57,490 nt of DNA. It comes from Clostridia bacterium. Lineage in GTDB: Bacteria > Bacillota_A > Clostridia > Oscillospirales > UBA929. Under the pieces are notes generated by a model. It saw nothing but the letters and a program-made list of their open reading frames with translations, had not been told where the DNA came from and did not search any database. The DNA is taken from positions 1-57,490 of the forward strand of contig BNZR01000001.1 of NCBI GenBank assembly GCA_026001245.1, written 5' to 3'. Position numbers and translations under genes: made by a program. Of the stretch, positions 27,648 through 34,944 are shown piece after piece; position 1 is the stretch's first letter; every line of letters begins with the position of its first letter.

Positions 27648-27676
27648 ATTATACCACCCCTTGACGAAGCTGTCAA
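27648..27676 (-). promoter_or_regulatory. Consensus antisense promoter
   Basis: Minus strand: -35 TTGACA (27671-27676), 17-bp spacer, -10 TATAAT (27648-27653). Exact consensus, facing the toxin gene; the -35 box lies in the right arm of the sense terminator. Confidence 0.75.
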
Positions 27677-27686
27677 GGGGTCTTTT
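27657..27686 (+). terminator. Terminator of the small-peptide RNA
   Basis: CCCCTTGAC (27657-27665), loop GAAGCT, GTCAAGGGG (27672-27680), then TCTTTT. Confidence 0.8.
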
Positions 27687-27705
27687 AATATTTCGGGTTG
27701 CGTAA

Positions 27706-27730
27706 ACGGGCGATCAACGATCGCCCCTAC
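27706..27730. repeat. Single hairpin repeat unit, inverted relative to 27263
   Basis: ACGGGCGATCAACGATCGCC followed by CCTAC: an 8-bp hairpin GGGCGATC/GATCGCCC ending in CCCCTAC, the inverse of the GTAGGGG end at 27263. Its last bases supply the TAG stop codon of the kinase at 27727. Confidence 0.65.
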
Positions 27731-30027
27731 TTGAAATGTTGCCTTACCTCGCTTTTCAGCTCCTGCATGGCTTGATTCAGCTCTTGATACGTCACAATAT
27801 TCGGCGTGTTCAACCTTAGCTGGCCGTCGAATTCCAGCGCCAGACGCCGTACCTCCTCCGCGCCGATGTTGGCCGCCGCGGCTACTATTTCGTGCGCCAA
27901 ATCCTGCGCGTCGCGCATGTTGTCCTCCGCCGCAAGCATTTCAAACGGCAGGAAGAACGACGGAAACATCGACACAAACGACTTCAGCGCGTCTATATAG
28001 TCGTCCCGGCTCTCAAGAAAATGCCGCACGGCGCGCTGTATGTCCACGCAGTACAACTGCGGGAAGCTATCGTCCTCCAGCACAACATTGGTATCGCCGC
28101 CCTTGGTCAAAAACTCTGTAAGCACCACCTGCAAACGCTCGAACTCTATCGGCTTGGCCACGTGGCCGTCCATGCCCGCGTCCGTAAAGGTCTTGACCTC
28201 CTCTTGCATAACATCGGCGGTCATGGCAACAATCGGGATTTGGGCGTAGGACTTACCCGACTCGCGTATCGCGGCGGTGGCCTGCAGTCCGTCCATCACG
28301 GGCATGTGAATGTCCATCAAAACCAAGTCGAATGGATACTTATCAAGCATCTCCAGCGCGACCTCGCCGTCGCCCGCGACCATTGTATCTATGCCGAATT
28401 CCTCTAAAATCCCCAGCCCGACCTCTTGGTTTATAACGTTGTCCTCGCACAACAGAATCTTCGAGTCGGGGAAGCTGATTATCTCCTCGGCGTACAGCGC
28501 GTGGGTTTCGGCCTCGCGCCCCAACGCCCGCAGTATCTTCTCGCGGAACGCCAAGGGGCCGAACGGCTTCTCGATAACGTCCGAAAAGCCTGCTTCGCGC
28601 ACCGCGTCCCCCGCCAAATGCTTGGAGTACGACGCGGCCATTAGCAAAATCTTCTCGTCCTTGTGTATTTCCTTCAAGCCGCGGGCGATAGCCTCCCCCG
28701 TCTTGTCGTTGTCCAGCAAAATAATATCAAAGGGCCGCCCGATATTCTGCGCCACAATAACCGCGTTTGCGGCTTGCCGCACGTCCGCCACTTTCGTGAA
28801 GTCCACGCCCAAGCGCGTCAGCAGTCCGCAGACCAACTCCCCAAACGCCCCGGAGCTTTCCGCCACCAAAGCGCGAACGTCGGTAATCCGATTTGTCGCG
28901 AACACGTCGCGGAACAGTATCCGCTTGGCGGGCGCCTTGAACGGAATGTCAAAGGTTATCGTGGTGCCTTTTTTCAAAGCGCTCTCCACGCGCACCGAGC
29001 CGCCCATCAGCTCGATCAACTGCTTGGCGATGGACATCCCCAGCCCCGTACCCATGGCCTCGGTTTTTGAGCTGCCCGAAAACTGCTCAAACGGTGTGAA
29101 CAGCCGCCGCAACGCGTCCTCCGACATGCCGATACCGCTGTCCTCAACCACAAAGGTCAGCGGGACGCGGCCGTCCGGCGTGGTCTCGCCGGCCGTGATA
29201 CGGCAGATTATCGTGCCGTCGGCGGTGAACTTAGAGGCGTTATCCAAGAAGTTTTTCAAAATCTGCCACAGGCGCGTGCGGTCGCCAACAAGATGTGTCG
29301 GCACATCGTCGGCCACGTCCGCAATCATCTCCACGGGCTTGTCGCCAAGACGGGTGGAGGACACCAACAGCACGTTGTCTATAACGTCGGACAGGTCAAA
29401 TTCCTCGGACAGCATATCCATTTTGTCCGCTTCCATCTTTGAAAAGTCCAAAATATCGTTGATAATCCCCAGCAGAATCTTGGCCGAGCCGCAGACCTTA
29501 ATAAGCGTGTCGATAGCCGCGCCGATGTCCAAATTTTCGCGGCGCAAGGCCAACTCCGACAGGCCGATTACGGCGTTCATCGGGGTGCGTATCTCGTGTG
29601 ACATGTTAACTAAAAAGCGGCTTTTGACCTTATTGCTCTCGCGCTCGTCCTGCGCTACCTTTTCCAGCAGACGCTGTTGCTGTTTCTCGGCGGACACGTC
29701 CCGGATTATCACCGCAACGGCCTCCCGCTCGTTGTAAGTAACAAACGCGCCGGACACCGCAACGTCCACCACTCGGCCTTTCAGCGTAAGGTACTGGCTA
29801 TCCCACTCCGTGCGCGAATTGATCTCGCGCAGTAGCTTCGCGCTTCGGGTCACGCGGTCGCGGGCCTCGGCCGCGTCGCGGCTGGGGATAAAATGGCTGT
29901 ATTCATGGGCGCGCAGTTCTTCAACGCTTTCCGCTTCCATCATCTCGCAGAAGCTGCGGTTTACGTATAGCACCTTGTTGGTTTCAGGGTCCAACAGCAA
30001 AACGGGCGTGGGCAACATAAACAGCAC
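27727..30027 (-). CDS. Soluble hybrid histidine kinase (PAS, HisKA, HATPase, two REC, HPt-like)
   Basis: 766 residues, no membrane segment. PAS domain (about 1-115: TPVLLLDPETNKVLYVNRSF), HisKA with NMSHEIRTPMNA (His144), HATPase (NFLDNASKF, DSGIGM, GTGLGMSIAKQ), a degenerate receiver (FDIILLDNDKTGEA), an intact receiver (LVLMDIHMPVMDG, Asp572) and a C-terminal HPt-like helix bundle (LAHEIVAAAANIGAEE). The ATG at 30027 has GGAGGG 10 nt upstream. The frame stays open and coding-like for about 19 more codons upstream (IKEAAKRTQTELEGVLF) without a standard start. Last gene of the signalling cluster. Confidence 0.88.
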   Translation of the reverse strand: MLFMLPTPVLLLDPETNKVLYVNRSFCEMMEAESVEELRAHEYSHFIPSRDAAEARDRVTRSAKLLREINSRTEWDSQYLTLKGRVVDVAVSGAFVTYNEREAVAVIIRDVSAEKQQQRLLEKVAQDERESNKVKSRFLVNMSHEIRTPMNAVIGLSELALRRENLDIGAAIDTLIKVCGSAKILLGIINDILDFSKMEADKMDMLSEEFDLSDVIDNVLLVSSTRLGDKPVEMIADVADDVPTHLVGDRTRLWQILKNFLDNASKFTADGTIICRITAGETTPDGRVPLTFVVEDSGIGMSEDALRRLFTPFEQFSGSSKTEAMGTGLGMSIAKQLIELMGGSVRVESALKKGTTITFDIPFKAPAKRILFRDVFATNRITDVRALVAESSGAFGELVCGLLTRLGVDFTKVADVRQAANAVIVAQNIGRPFDIILLDNDKTGEAIARGLKEIHKDEKILLMAASYSKHLAGDAVREAGFSDVIEKPFGPLAFREKILRALGREAETHALYAEEIISFPDSKILLCEDNVINQEVGLGILEEFGIDTMVAGDGEVALEMLDKYPFDLVLMDIHMPVMDGLQATAAIRESGKSYAQIPIVAMTADVMQEEVKTFTDAGMDGHVAKPIEFERLQVVLTEFLTKGGDTNVVLEDDSFPQLYCVDIQRAVRHFLESRDDYIDALKSFVSMFPSFFLPFEMLAAEDNMRDAQDLAHEIVAAAANIGAEEVRRLALEFDGQLRLNTPNIVTYQELNQAMQELKSEVRQHFK

Positions 30028-30082
30028 ACCCTCCAGCTCCGTCTGGGTGCGCTTGGCCGCCTCTTTGATATTGTCCGTTACG

Positions 30083-30439
30083 TTACTGTAAATGTGGCGT
30101 CACCTGCTCCTTTAAATTCGCGTACAGAGCTAAAATCTCCGCAAACAATGCCTTGTGCGATTCGTCAACCGACTCGCCGGATTTAAGCGCGGTTTCAAGC
30201 TCTAACGCCTTGGCGCGTATGTCCTCCGCCGACAGATTCGCCGCCGCGCCCTTGATGGTATGCGCGTCACGTATGGCGGTCTCAAGGTCGCCCGCGTCCA
30301 GTGACACGCGCAACGCCTGTGTCTCGGAGCCGTCAACAAAGCGCCCGATCAGCTTTGTGTACAGCTTTACGTTGCCGCGCAGACGGCGCAACGCGTCCTG
30401 CACGTCCAAGCCTTTGATTTCAGCCGTTTCCAAACTCAT
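30083..30439 (-). CDS. Stand-alone HPt phosphotransfer protein
   Basis: 118 residues, one histidine phosphotransfer domain. Phospho-His60 in RDAHTIKGAAANLSA, with the usual helical pattern around it (DALRRLRGNVKLYTKLIGRFV). It would shuttle phosphate between the hybrid kinase downstream and the receiver proteins upstream in the same operon. ATG start after AGGGGAAG; 13 nt from the REC-HD-GYP gene. Confidence 0.92.
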   Translation of the reverse strand: MSLETAEIKGLDVQDALRRLRGNVKLYTKLIGRFVDGSETQALRVSLDAGDLETAIRDAHTIKGAAANLSAEDIRAKALELETALKSGESVDESHKALFAEILALYANLKEQVTPHLQ

Positions 30440-30452
30440 AAGCCACTTCCCC

Positions 30453-31514
30453 TTAATCAGTAATCCTGTTTGCTATTTCATTAAACCTGTCTATCTGTGC
30501 CTTTGCAAGCTCCAGAACAAACGGGTCAAAATGCGTTCCCGCGTCTTGGTAGATAATCTCCAGCGCCTTTTCGTGGGTGAACGGCTCTTTGTACGGGCGG
30601 CGCGAGATAAGCGCGTCATACACGTCCGCTATGGCCATAAGCCGCGCCGACAGCGGAATGGACTTATCCTTCATGCCGTAGGGATACCCCATGCCGTTCC
30701 ATTTCTCGTGGTGCGCGACGATTATCTCGCGGGCGACTATCAAAAACGAGTCGTCAGACAGGTCGTTTATCGCGTCGTCTATCATGCGCGCCCCGTTGGT
30801 GGTGTGCTTTTTCATCTCGTCGAACTCGTCGGCGGTCAGCTTGCCCGGTTTAAGCAGGACAGCGTCGGCGATAGACACCTTTCCGATGTCGTGCAGTTTT
30901 GCGGACTTGATAATCGATTGGCCGTAGTCGCGGCTGATGTAGTATTCGTGACCGGGTTCAACGGCTCGCTGTATGGTCTGTACCAGCACCCGGACGTACT
31001 CGGTCGTGCGCCGCACATGCGCCCCCGTCTCTTGGTCGCGGTACGATGACACGTTGGCTAGCAGGCTTAGTATCCCGTCCTCGGCGTTCTGCAACATCTG
31101 CGTGCGCTCGAAAACCAAATGTTCCAGCTGTTTGCGGTACACAGAAAGCTCAAGATGTATGCTTACACGCGCCATTAACAGCTCCGGCACGACGGGCTTT
31201 TTGATGTAGTCCACGGCCCCAAAGTCAAAGGCCTGCCGCTCCTCGTCCTGCCCCTCTGACGCGGTAAGGAAAATCACGGGGATCTCTTCCAAGCCCGGTA
31301 TGGCCTTTAGCTTGGTTATAAACTCGTAGCCGTCCATGCCCGGCATACGCAGGTCAAGCAGAATCAAATCCGGTGTTTTTTTATTCAGAAACGCCATAGC
31401 CCACTCCCCGCTGGGAGCGGTATGTACCTTGTATTTTTCGCTAAGCGTTTCGTCGATAAGGCGCAGGTTGGACGCGTTGTCGTCCACCGCCAGCACCAGT
31501 CTTTTAGGTTCCAT
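30453..31514 (-). CDS. Response regulator with HD-GYP domain (probable c-di-GMP phosphodiesterase)
   Basis: 353 residues. N-terminal receiver with phospho-Asp54 (LILLDLRMPGMDGYEF), a helical linker, then an HD-GYP domain: ETGAHVRRTTEYV, KLHDIGKV, LKPGKLTADEFDEMKKHT, AHHEKWNGMGYPYG and DVYDALISRRPYKE. Such proteins degrade cyclic di-GMP when phosphorylated. The start is ATG 31514 with GGAGG 5-7 nt upstream; a TTG 12 nt earlier is in the ribosome binding site. The gene begins 1 nt after the stop of the upstream REC-HPt gene. Confidence 0.93.
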   Translation of the reverse strand: MEPKRLVLAVDDNASNLRLIDETLSEKYKVHTAPSGEWAMAFLNKKTPDLILLDLRMPGMDGYEFITKLKAIPGLEEIPVIFLTASEGQDEERQAFDFGAVDYIKKPVVPELLMARVSIHLELSVYRKQLEHLVFERTQMLQNAEDGILSLLANVSSYRDQETGAHVRRTTEYVRVLVQTIQRAVEPGHEYYISRDYGQSIIKSAKLHDIGKVSIADAVLLKPGKLTADEFDEMKKHTTNGARMIDDAINDLSDDSFLIVAREIIVAHHEKWNGMGYPYGMKDKSIPLSARLMAIADVYDALISRRPYKEPFTHEKALEIIYQDAGTHFDPFVLELAKAQIDRFNEIANRITD

Positions 31515-31515
31515 A

Positions 31516-32532
31516 TTATCCTCCAAGCTCGCCGATCAGCGAGGCCGTTTCTGTGACAAACGCGTCAAATTCGTACGCGTCTAACAATTCGCCAAGCTCG
31601 AACACCCGTTTATCATATTCGGCGGAGAAGCCGAAGGTTCGCAATCCCATGACAAGCTTTTTCGCGTCGTCAGTTTCAAATTCCTCCATCGCGTCGGCGA
31701 TTTTCTTCAGCGTATCAAGCAAATCGTTGTTATCGCCGCGTTTTTTGGCGGCGTTCTCGCTTGGCCGCGTGTCGGCGATAATCTTCGCCAAAGCCCGCAA
31801 GCCCCACATCAGCGCGGCGTTCTTGTGCCGAACCGCCTCAAGGTCGCCCGCGTCGGCCAGTAGCTCCAGCTCACGCGCCCGCTCGGCCATCGTCGTAGCA
31901 CCCATGTTGTTAAGACTACCTTTAAAGCTGTGCGCCTCAACCGCGTAGGGTTTTAGGTTGCCGCGGCCAATCGCGTCCTCCATAAACAGCGTTTTCTGCT
32001 CGACCTGACGGGTAAACGCGTCCAGCATACGGCGCAGAGCCTGATAGTTGCCGCGCATTAACCCCAAGGCGCGTCTCGCGTCCAGCTGTTTTATGGCCGA
32101 CAGCTCGGTGTACCACTGCGGCACGTCCGGCTGGGCGGCCTTGCTGTCCTCGGCAGACGGTTTCAGGTTTTTCAGCCATTTGGTCAGTATGCCGTGCAGT
32201 ACGTCCGGCTCCATGGGCTTGGTCATCCAATCGCTCATGCCCACCTCGTGGTATAGGGCCTCATACTGCTGGGTATCGTTGCCGGTCAGCGCGATAATGG
32301 GCGTATCGGCGTAGCCCTCTATGCGGCGGATGCGGCGGCAGGTCTCCGCTCCGTCCATGCCCGGCATAATATGGTCAAGAAAAATAATGTCGAATTTATA
32401 AGCGGCGGCTAAACGCACGGCCTCCGCACCGCTGACGGCCGTATGCGTACGCAACTTATATTCGCTTAACAGCTCCTCGCACACCATAAGGCTGAGGTCG
32501 TTATCGTCCGCCAGCAATGCCGTCAAATACAT
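31516..32532 (-). CDS. REC-HPt phosphorelay protein
   Basis: 338 residues. Receiver domain (1-120, phospho-Asp53 in FLDHIMPGMDG, Lys in WMTKPMEPD), HPt domain (about 145-245, phospho-His201 in VEAHSFKGSLNNMGA) and an additional C-terminal helical region of about 80 residues with no recognised motif. First gene of a four-gene minus-strand cluster (REC-HPt, REC-HD-GYP, HPt, hybrid kinase). ATG after AAGGAGAG; TATAAT sequences lie upstream near 32547-32562 without a good -35. Confidence 0.88.
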   Translation of the reverse strand: MYLTALLADDNDLSLMVCEELLSEYKLRTHTAVSGAEAVRLAAAYKFDIIFLDHIMPGMDGAETCRRIRRIEGYADTPIIALTGNDTQQYEALYHEVGMSDWMTKPMEPDVLHGILTKWLKNLKPSAEDSKAAQPDVPQWYTELSAIKQLDARRALGLMRGNYQALRRMLDAFTRQVEQKTLFMEDAIGRGNLKPYAVEAHSFKGSLNNMGATTMAERARELELLADAGDLEAVRHKNAALMWGLRALAKIIADTRPSENAAKKRGDNNDLLDTLKKIADAMEEFETDDAKKLVMGLRTFGFSAEYDKRVFELGELLDAYEFDAFVTETASLIGELGG

Positions 32533-32597
32533 AGTAATCTCTCCTTATTATACTTATTATAACACATAGAAGCACAAATAAAAAGGGGTAATCACAA

Positions 32598-33005
32598 TTA
32601 TTTTGTAAAAGCGTTGCCGGTCATCTCGGCGATAGCCACGCCCAAGTCGTCCGTAACCCGCACGCGGTAGACCGAGATACTGCGGCCTTTCGACAGCCGC
32701 TGGGACGTTGCGGTCAAAGTCTTGCCCCGCGAGCCTTTCAGGTACGAGATAGCACAGCTCTGCCCCAGCGTGATGTTCACGTCCGCGCCCAGAGCGCGCT
32801 CGACATTGCAATGCACGCCAAAGGCCGTGTCGGCAAGGGTAAAGACCGCGCCGCCCTGCGGTACGCCGCCCGCATTGAAGTGGTGCTCGGTCAGATCCAT
32901 CGAGCAGACCACGCGGTCGGGGGACGCTTCAAGGATGGCTATCCCCACCAGCGCCGCGAATTTATCGGCTTTGAAGTATTCACGTACGCGTTCAAGGTCG
33001 GTCAC
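32598..33005 (-). CDS. PaaI-family hotdog thioesterase
   Basis: 135 residues. Acyl-CoA thioesterase of the PaaI/YdiI type: HHFNAGGVPQGGAVFTLADTAFG is the characteristic active-site helix region, followed by YLKGSRGKTLTATSQRLSKGRSISVYRVRVTDDLG. Probably hydrolyses aromatic or other acyl-CoA thioesters; substrate not known. Start is GTG, 9 nt after GGAGGTG. Located between the signalling cluster and tRNA-Lys. Confidence 0.88.
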   Translation of the reverse strand: MTDLERVREYFKADKFAALVGIAILEASPDRVVCSMDLTEHHFNAGGVPQGGAVFTLADTAFGVHCNVERALGADVNITLGQSCAISYLKGSRGKTLTATSQRLSKGRSISVYRVRVTDDLGVAIAEMTGNAFTK

Positions 33006-33029
33006 GGCAAAAGCACCTCCGATAGTCTA

Positions 33030-33051
33030 AAAACCGCCCATAGGCGGTTTT
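33030..33051 (-). terminator. Terminator after tRNA-Lys
   Basis: AAAACCGCC, loop CATA, GGCGGTTTT: perfect 9-bp stem with terminal T run on the minus strand. Confidence 0.8.
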
Positions 33052-33064
33052 GGGATGTAATTGT

Positions 33065-33140
33065 TGGTGACCCATCGCGGATTCGAACCGCGGACCCATT
33101 GCTTAAAAGGCAATTGCTCTGCCAACTGAGCTAATGGGTC
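33065..33140 (-). tRNA. tRNA-Lys(UUU)
   Basis: Read on the minus strand: acceptor GACCCAT pairs with ATGGGTC, U8-A9, D stem GCTC/GAGC, anticodon stem ATTGC/GCAAT around loop CTTTTAA (anticodon UUU), T arm GCGGTTCGAATCCGC, discriminator A and encoded CCA. Confidence 0.97.
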
Positions 33141-33152
33141 ACAACGCTGGTT

Positions 33153-33181
33153 ATTATACCACAGGTTAAAAGGGTTGTCAA
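33153..33181 (-). promoter_or_regulatory. Consensus promoter of tRNA-Lys
   Basis: Minus strand: -35 TTGACA (33176-33181), 17-bp spacer, -10 TATAAT (33153-33158). Confidence 0.85.
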
Positions 33182-33217
33182 GAGGTTTTTTGAAAGAAAA
33201 AAGCACAGTTAAAATTA

Positions 33218-33247
33218 TATAATAAACGCGTTAACGCGTTTATTATA
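33218..33247. promoter_or_regulatory. 30-bp perfect palindrome upstream of the pur operon
   Basis: TATAATAAACGCGTT (33218-33232) is followed directly by its reverse complement AACGCGTTTATTATA (33233-33247). The core contains two ACGCGT palindromes. It is 33 bp upstream of the purM -35 box, and on the minus side 36 bp upstream of the tRNA-Lys -35. Operator candidate. Confidence 0.6.
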
Positions 33248-33280
33248 ACACAAACGCCGATAAAATGCAAGTTATTAACC

Positions 33281-33309
33281 TTGACGGCGGGCGCGATTTA
33301 GTGTAGAAT
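33281..33309 (+). promoter_or_regulatory. Promoter of the purMNDLEH operon
   Basis: -35 TTGACG (33281-33286), 17-bp spacer, -10 TAGAAT (33304-33309); AGGAGAGGGG ribosome binding region follows at 33316-33325. Confidence 0.75.
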
Positions 33310-33334
33310 ATCGTGAGGAGAGGGGTTGCTGTTT

Positions 33335-34348
33335 ATGGAAAGCTTGATTCCCGCGGGTTCCACAGAACTTGTCAGTGCTTACGCCCGCGCCGGCGTGGAC
33401 GTTGAGGCGGGCTATCGCTCGGTTGAGCTGATGAAGGAGCATGTGCGCTCCACGTTTACCAAAAATGTTTTGACCGACATCGGCGGTTTTGGCGGTCTGT
33501 TCGCCTTGGGCGATTTGCCAAAGGATCCCGTGCTGGTGTCCGGCACGGACGGCGTTGGCACCAAGCTAAAGCTGGCCTTTTTGCAGGACAAGCACGACAC
33601 GGTGGGGGTAGACTGCGTGGCGATGTGCGTAAACGACATCATCTGTTGCGGGGCGCGCCCGCTGTTTTTCCTGGATTACATCGCGTGCGGGCGCAATGTC
33701 CCCGAAAAAATCGCGGAGCTGGTCAGCGGGGTCGCGGACGGCTGTAGACAGTCAAAGGCCGCGCTTATCGGGGGAGAAACCGCCGAAATGCCGGGCTTTT
33801 ACCCCGAAAATGAGTACGATTTGGCGGGCTTCGCGGTAGGAATAGTCGGGCGCGGCGATATTATCGACGGCAAACGCGCCGAGGTCGGCGACGCGCTGAT
33901 CGGGTTTGCCTCCACAGGTCCCCACTCCAACGGGTACTCGCTGATCCGCAAGCTGTTCTCGGAGAACGAGTTGCGCGATCTGCCGGAGCTGCTTGTGCCG
34001 ACCAGAATCTATGTCAACGCCGTGGACGCATTGCGGCAAGCGGTTGACGTTCGCGCTTTGGCGCACGTCACGGGGGGCGGGTTTATCGAGAATCTGCCGC
34101 GCATGTTGCCCCGGCATTTGGGGCTGGACATCGACGGGCAGTGGGACGCGCCCCCGATTTTTGAGGAGATCCGCCGGCGCGGCAATATCTCGCGGCGCGA
34201 CATGTTCAACACCTTTAACATGGGTATCGGCATGGCGGCGATTGTGCCGGAAAGTCAGGTGCAGACTGCGATTGCGGCCTTGAAAGCCGCCGATGTTCCC
34301 GCGTGGCGCATAGGCCGCGTAACGGATACTCCGGGTGTCCAGCTGTGA
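33335..34348 (+). CDS. purM: Phosphoribosylformylglycinamidine cyclo-ligase PurM
   Basis: Closes FGAM to AIR with ATP, step 5 of purine synthesis. 337 residues from ATG 33335 (a TTG at 33326 is also possible). Family motifs: AGVDVEAGYRSVELMKEHV, GGFGGLF, VSGTDGVGTKLKLA, CVAMCVNDI, GGETAEMPGFY, STGPHSNGYSLIRK, HVTGGGFIENLPRML and FNMGIGM. First gene of the operon; its stop overlaps the purN start (GTGA). Confidence 0.97.
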   Translation: MESLIPAGSTELVSAYARAGVDVEAGYRSVELMKEHVRSTFTKNVLTDIGGFGGLFALGDLPKDPVLVSGTDGVGTKLKLAFLQDKHDTVGVDCVAMCVNDIICCGARPLFFLDYIACGRNVPEKIAELVSGVADGCRQSKAALIGGETAEMPGFYPENEYDLAGFAVGIVGRGDIIDGKRAEVGDALIGFASTGPHSNGYSLIRKLFSENELRDLPELLVPTRIYVNAVDALRQAVDVRALAHVTGGGFIENLPRMLPRHLGLDIDGQWDAPPIFEEIRRRGNISRRDMFNTFNMGIGMAAIVPESQVQTAIAALKAADVPAWRIGRVTDTPGVQL

Positions 34349-34944
34349 GAAAACTGCGGATCGCGGTTTTGGTGTCCGGCGGCGGCACGAATTTACAGGC
34401 GATAATCGACCGCGTGGAGGACGGTACTTTGCCCGTTGAGATCGTGTGCGTAATTAGCAATCGATTGCAAGCAGGGGCTTTGGAGCGTGCGGCGCGGCAC
34501 GGTATAGACCACGCGGCGTTCTCGATACGCGACTACCCGGAGCAACGCGATCAAGACGCGGCAATTGTTGCGTATCTTCAAGAAAAACACGTGGATTTGG
34601 TGGTTTTGGCGGGGTATTTGAGGATAATATCGCGGGTTTTCTTCGAGACCTACGCCGGGCGTATCATCAATATCCATCCCGCGCTTCTGCCCGACTTCGG
34701 CGGCGACGGTTTTTACGGTCTGCGCGTCCACGAGGCGGTGCTTAAATCCGGCGCAAAGACTACGGGCGCAACGGTTCACTACGTCGTCCCCGAAACGGAC
34801 GCGGGGGCTGTGATATTGCAGAAATCCGTGGAGATACTGCCGGGAGATACGCCGGAATTGTTGCAAAAACGGGTACTTACGCAGGCTGAACACATTATTT
34901 TGCCTGAAGCGATTGCGATTTTAGCAAAGGAGTGGAAGTTTTGA
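34345..34944 (+). CDS. purN: Phosphoribosylglycinamide formyltransferase PurN
   Basis: Transfers a formyl group from 10-formyl-THF to GAR, step 3 of purine synthesis. 199 residues starting at GTG 34345 inside the purM end. VLVSGGGTNLQAI (phosphate loop), the catalytic Asn-His in IINIHPALLPDF, and Asp in HYVVPETDAGAVILQ are present. The reading frame extends upstream but that part lies within purM. The TGA overlaps the purD start (TTGA). Confidence 0.96.
   Translation: MRKLRIAVLVSGGGTNLQAIIDRVEDGTLPVEIVCVISNRLQAGALERAARHGIDHAAFSIRDYPEQRDQDAAIVAYLQEKHVDLVVLAGYLRIISRVFFETYAGRIINIHPALLPDFGGDGFYGLRVHEAVLKSGAKTTGATVHYVVPETDAGAVILQKSVEILPGDTPELLQKRVLTQAEHIILPEAIAILAKEWKF

Noticed and set aside
27201..27730. 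Reading the era-kinase gap as an insertion sequence
   Set aside because: No transposase-length frame or motif; the inverted repeats are short hairpins and the interior is explained better by a small peptide gene with convergent RNAs.
28310..29737. 475-codon plus-strand frame opposite the hybrid kinase
   Set aside because: Shadow of the GC-rich kinase; Ser/Arg-rich, no ribosome binding site, no domain.
32811..33134. Plus-strand open frame of 107 codons over tRNA-Lys
   Set aside because: Antisense of the tRNA and the thioesterase gene; the RIRTADPLLKRQ tail is the usual reverse-tRNA artefact.
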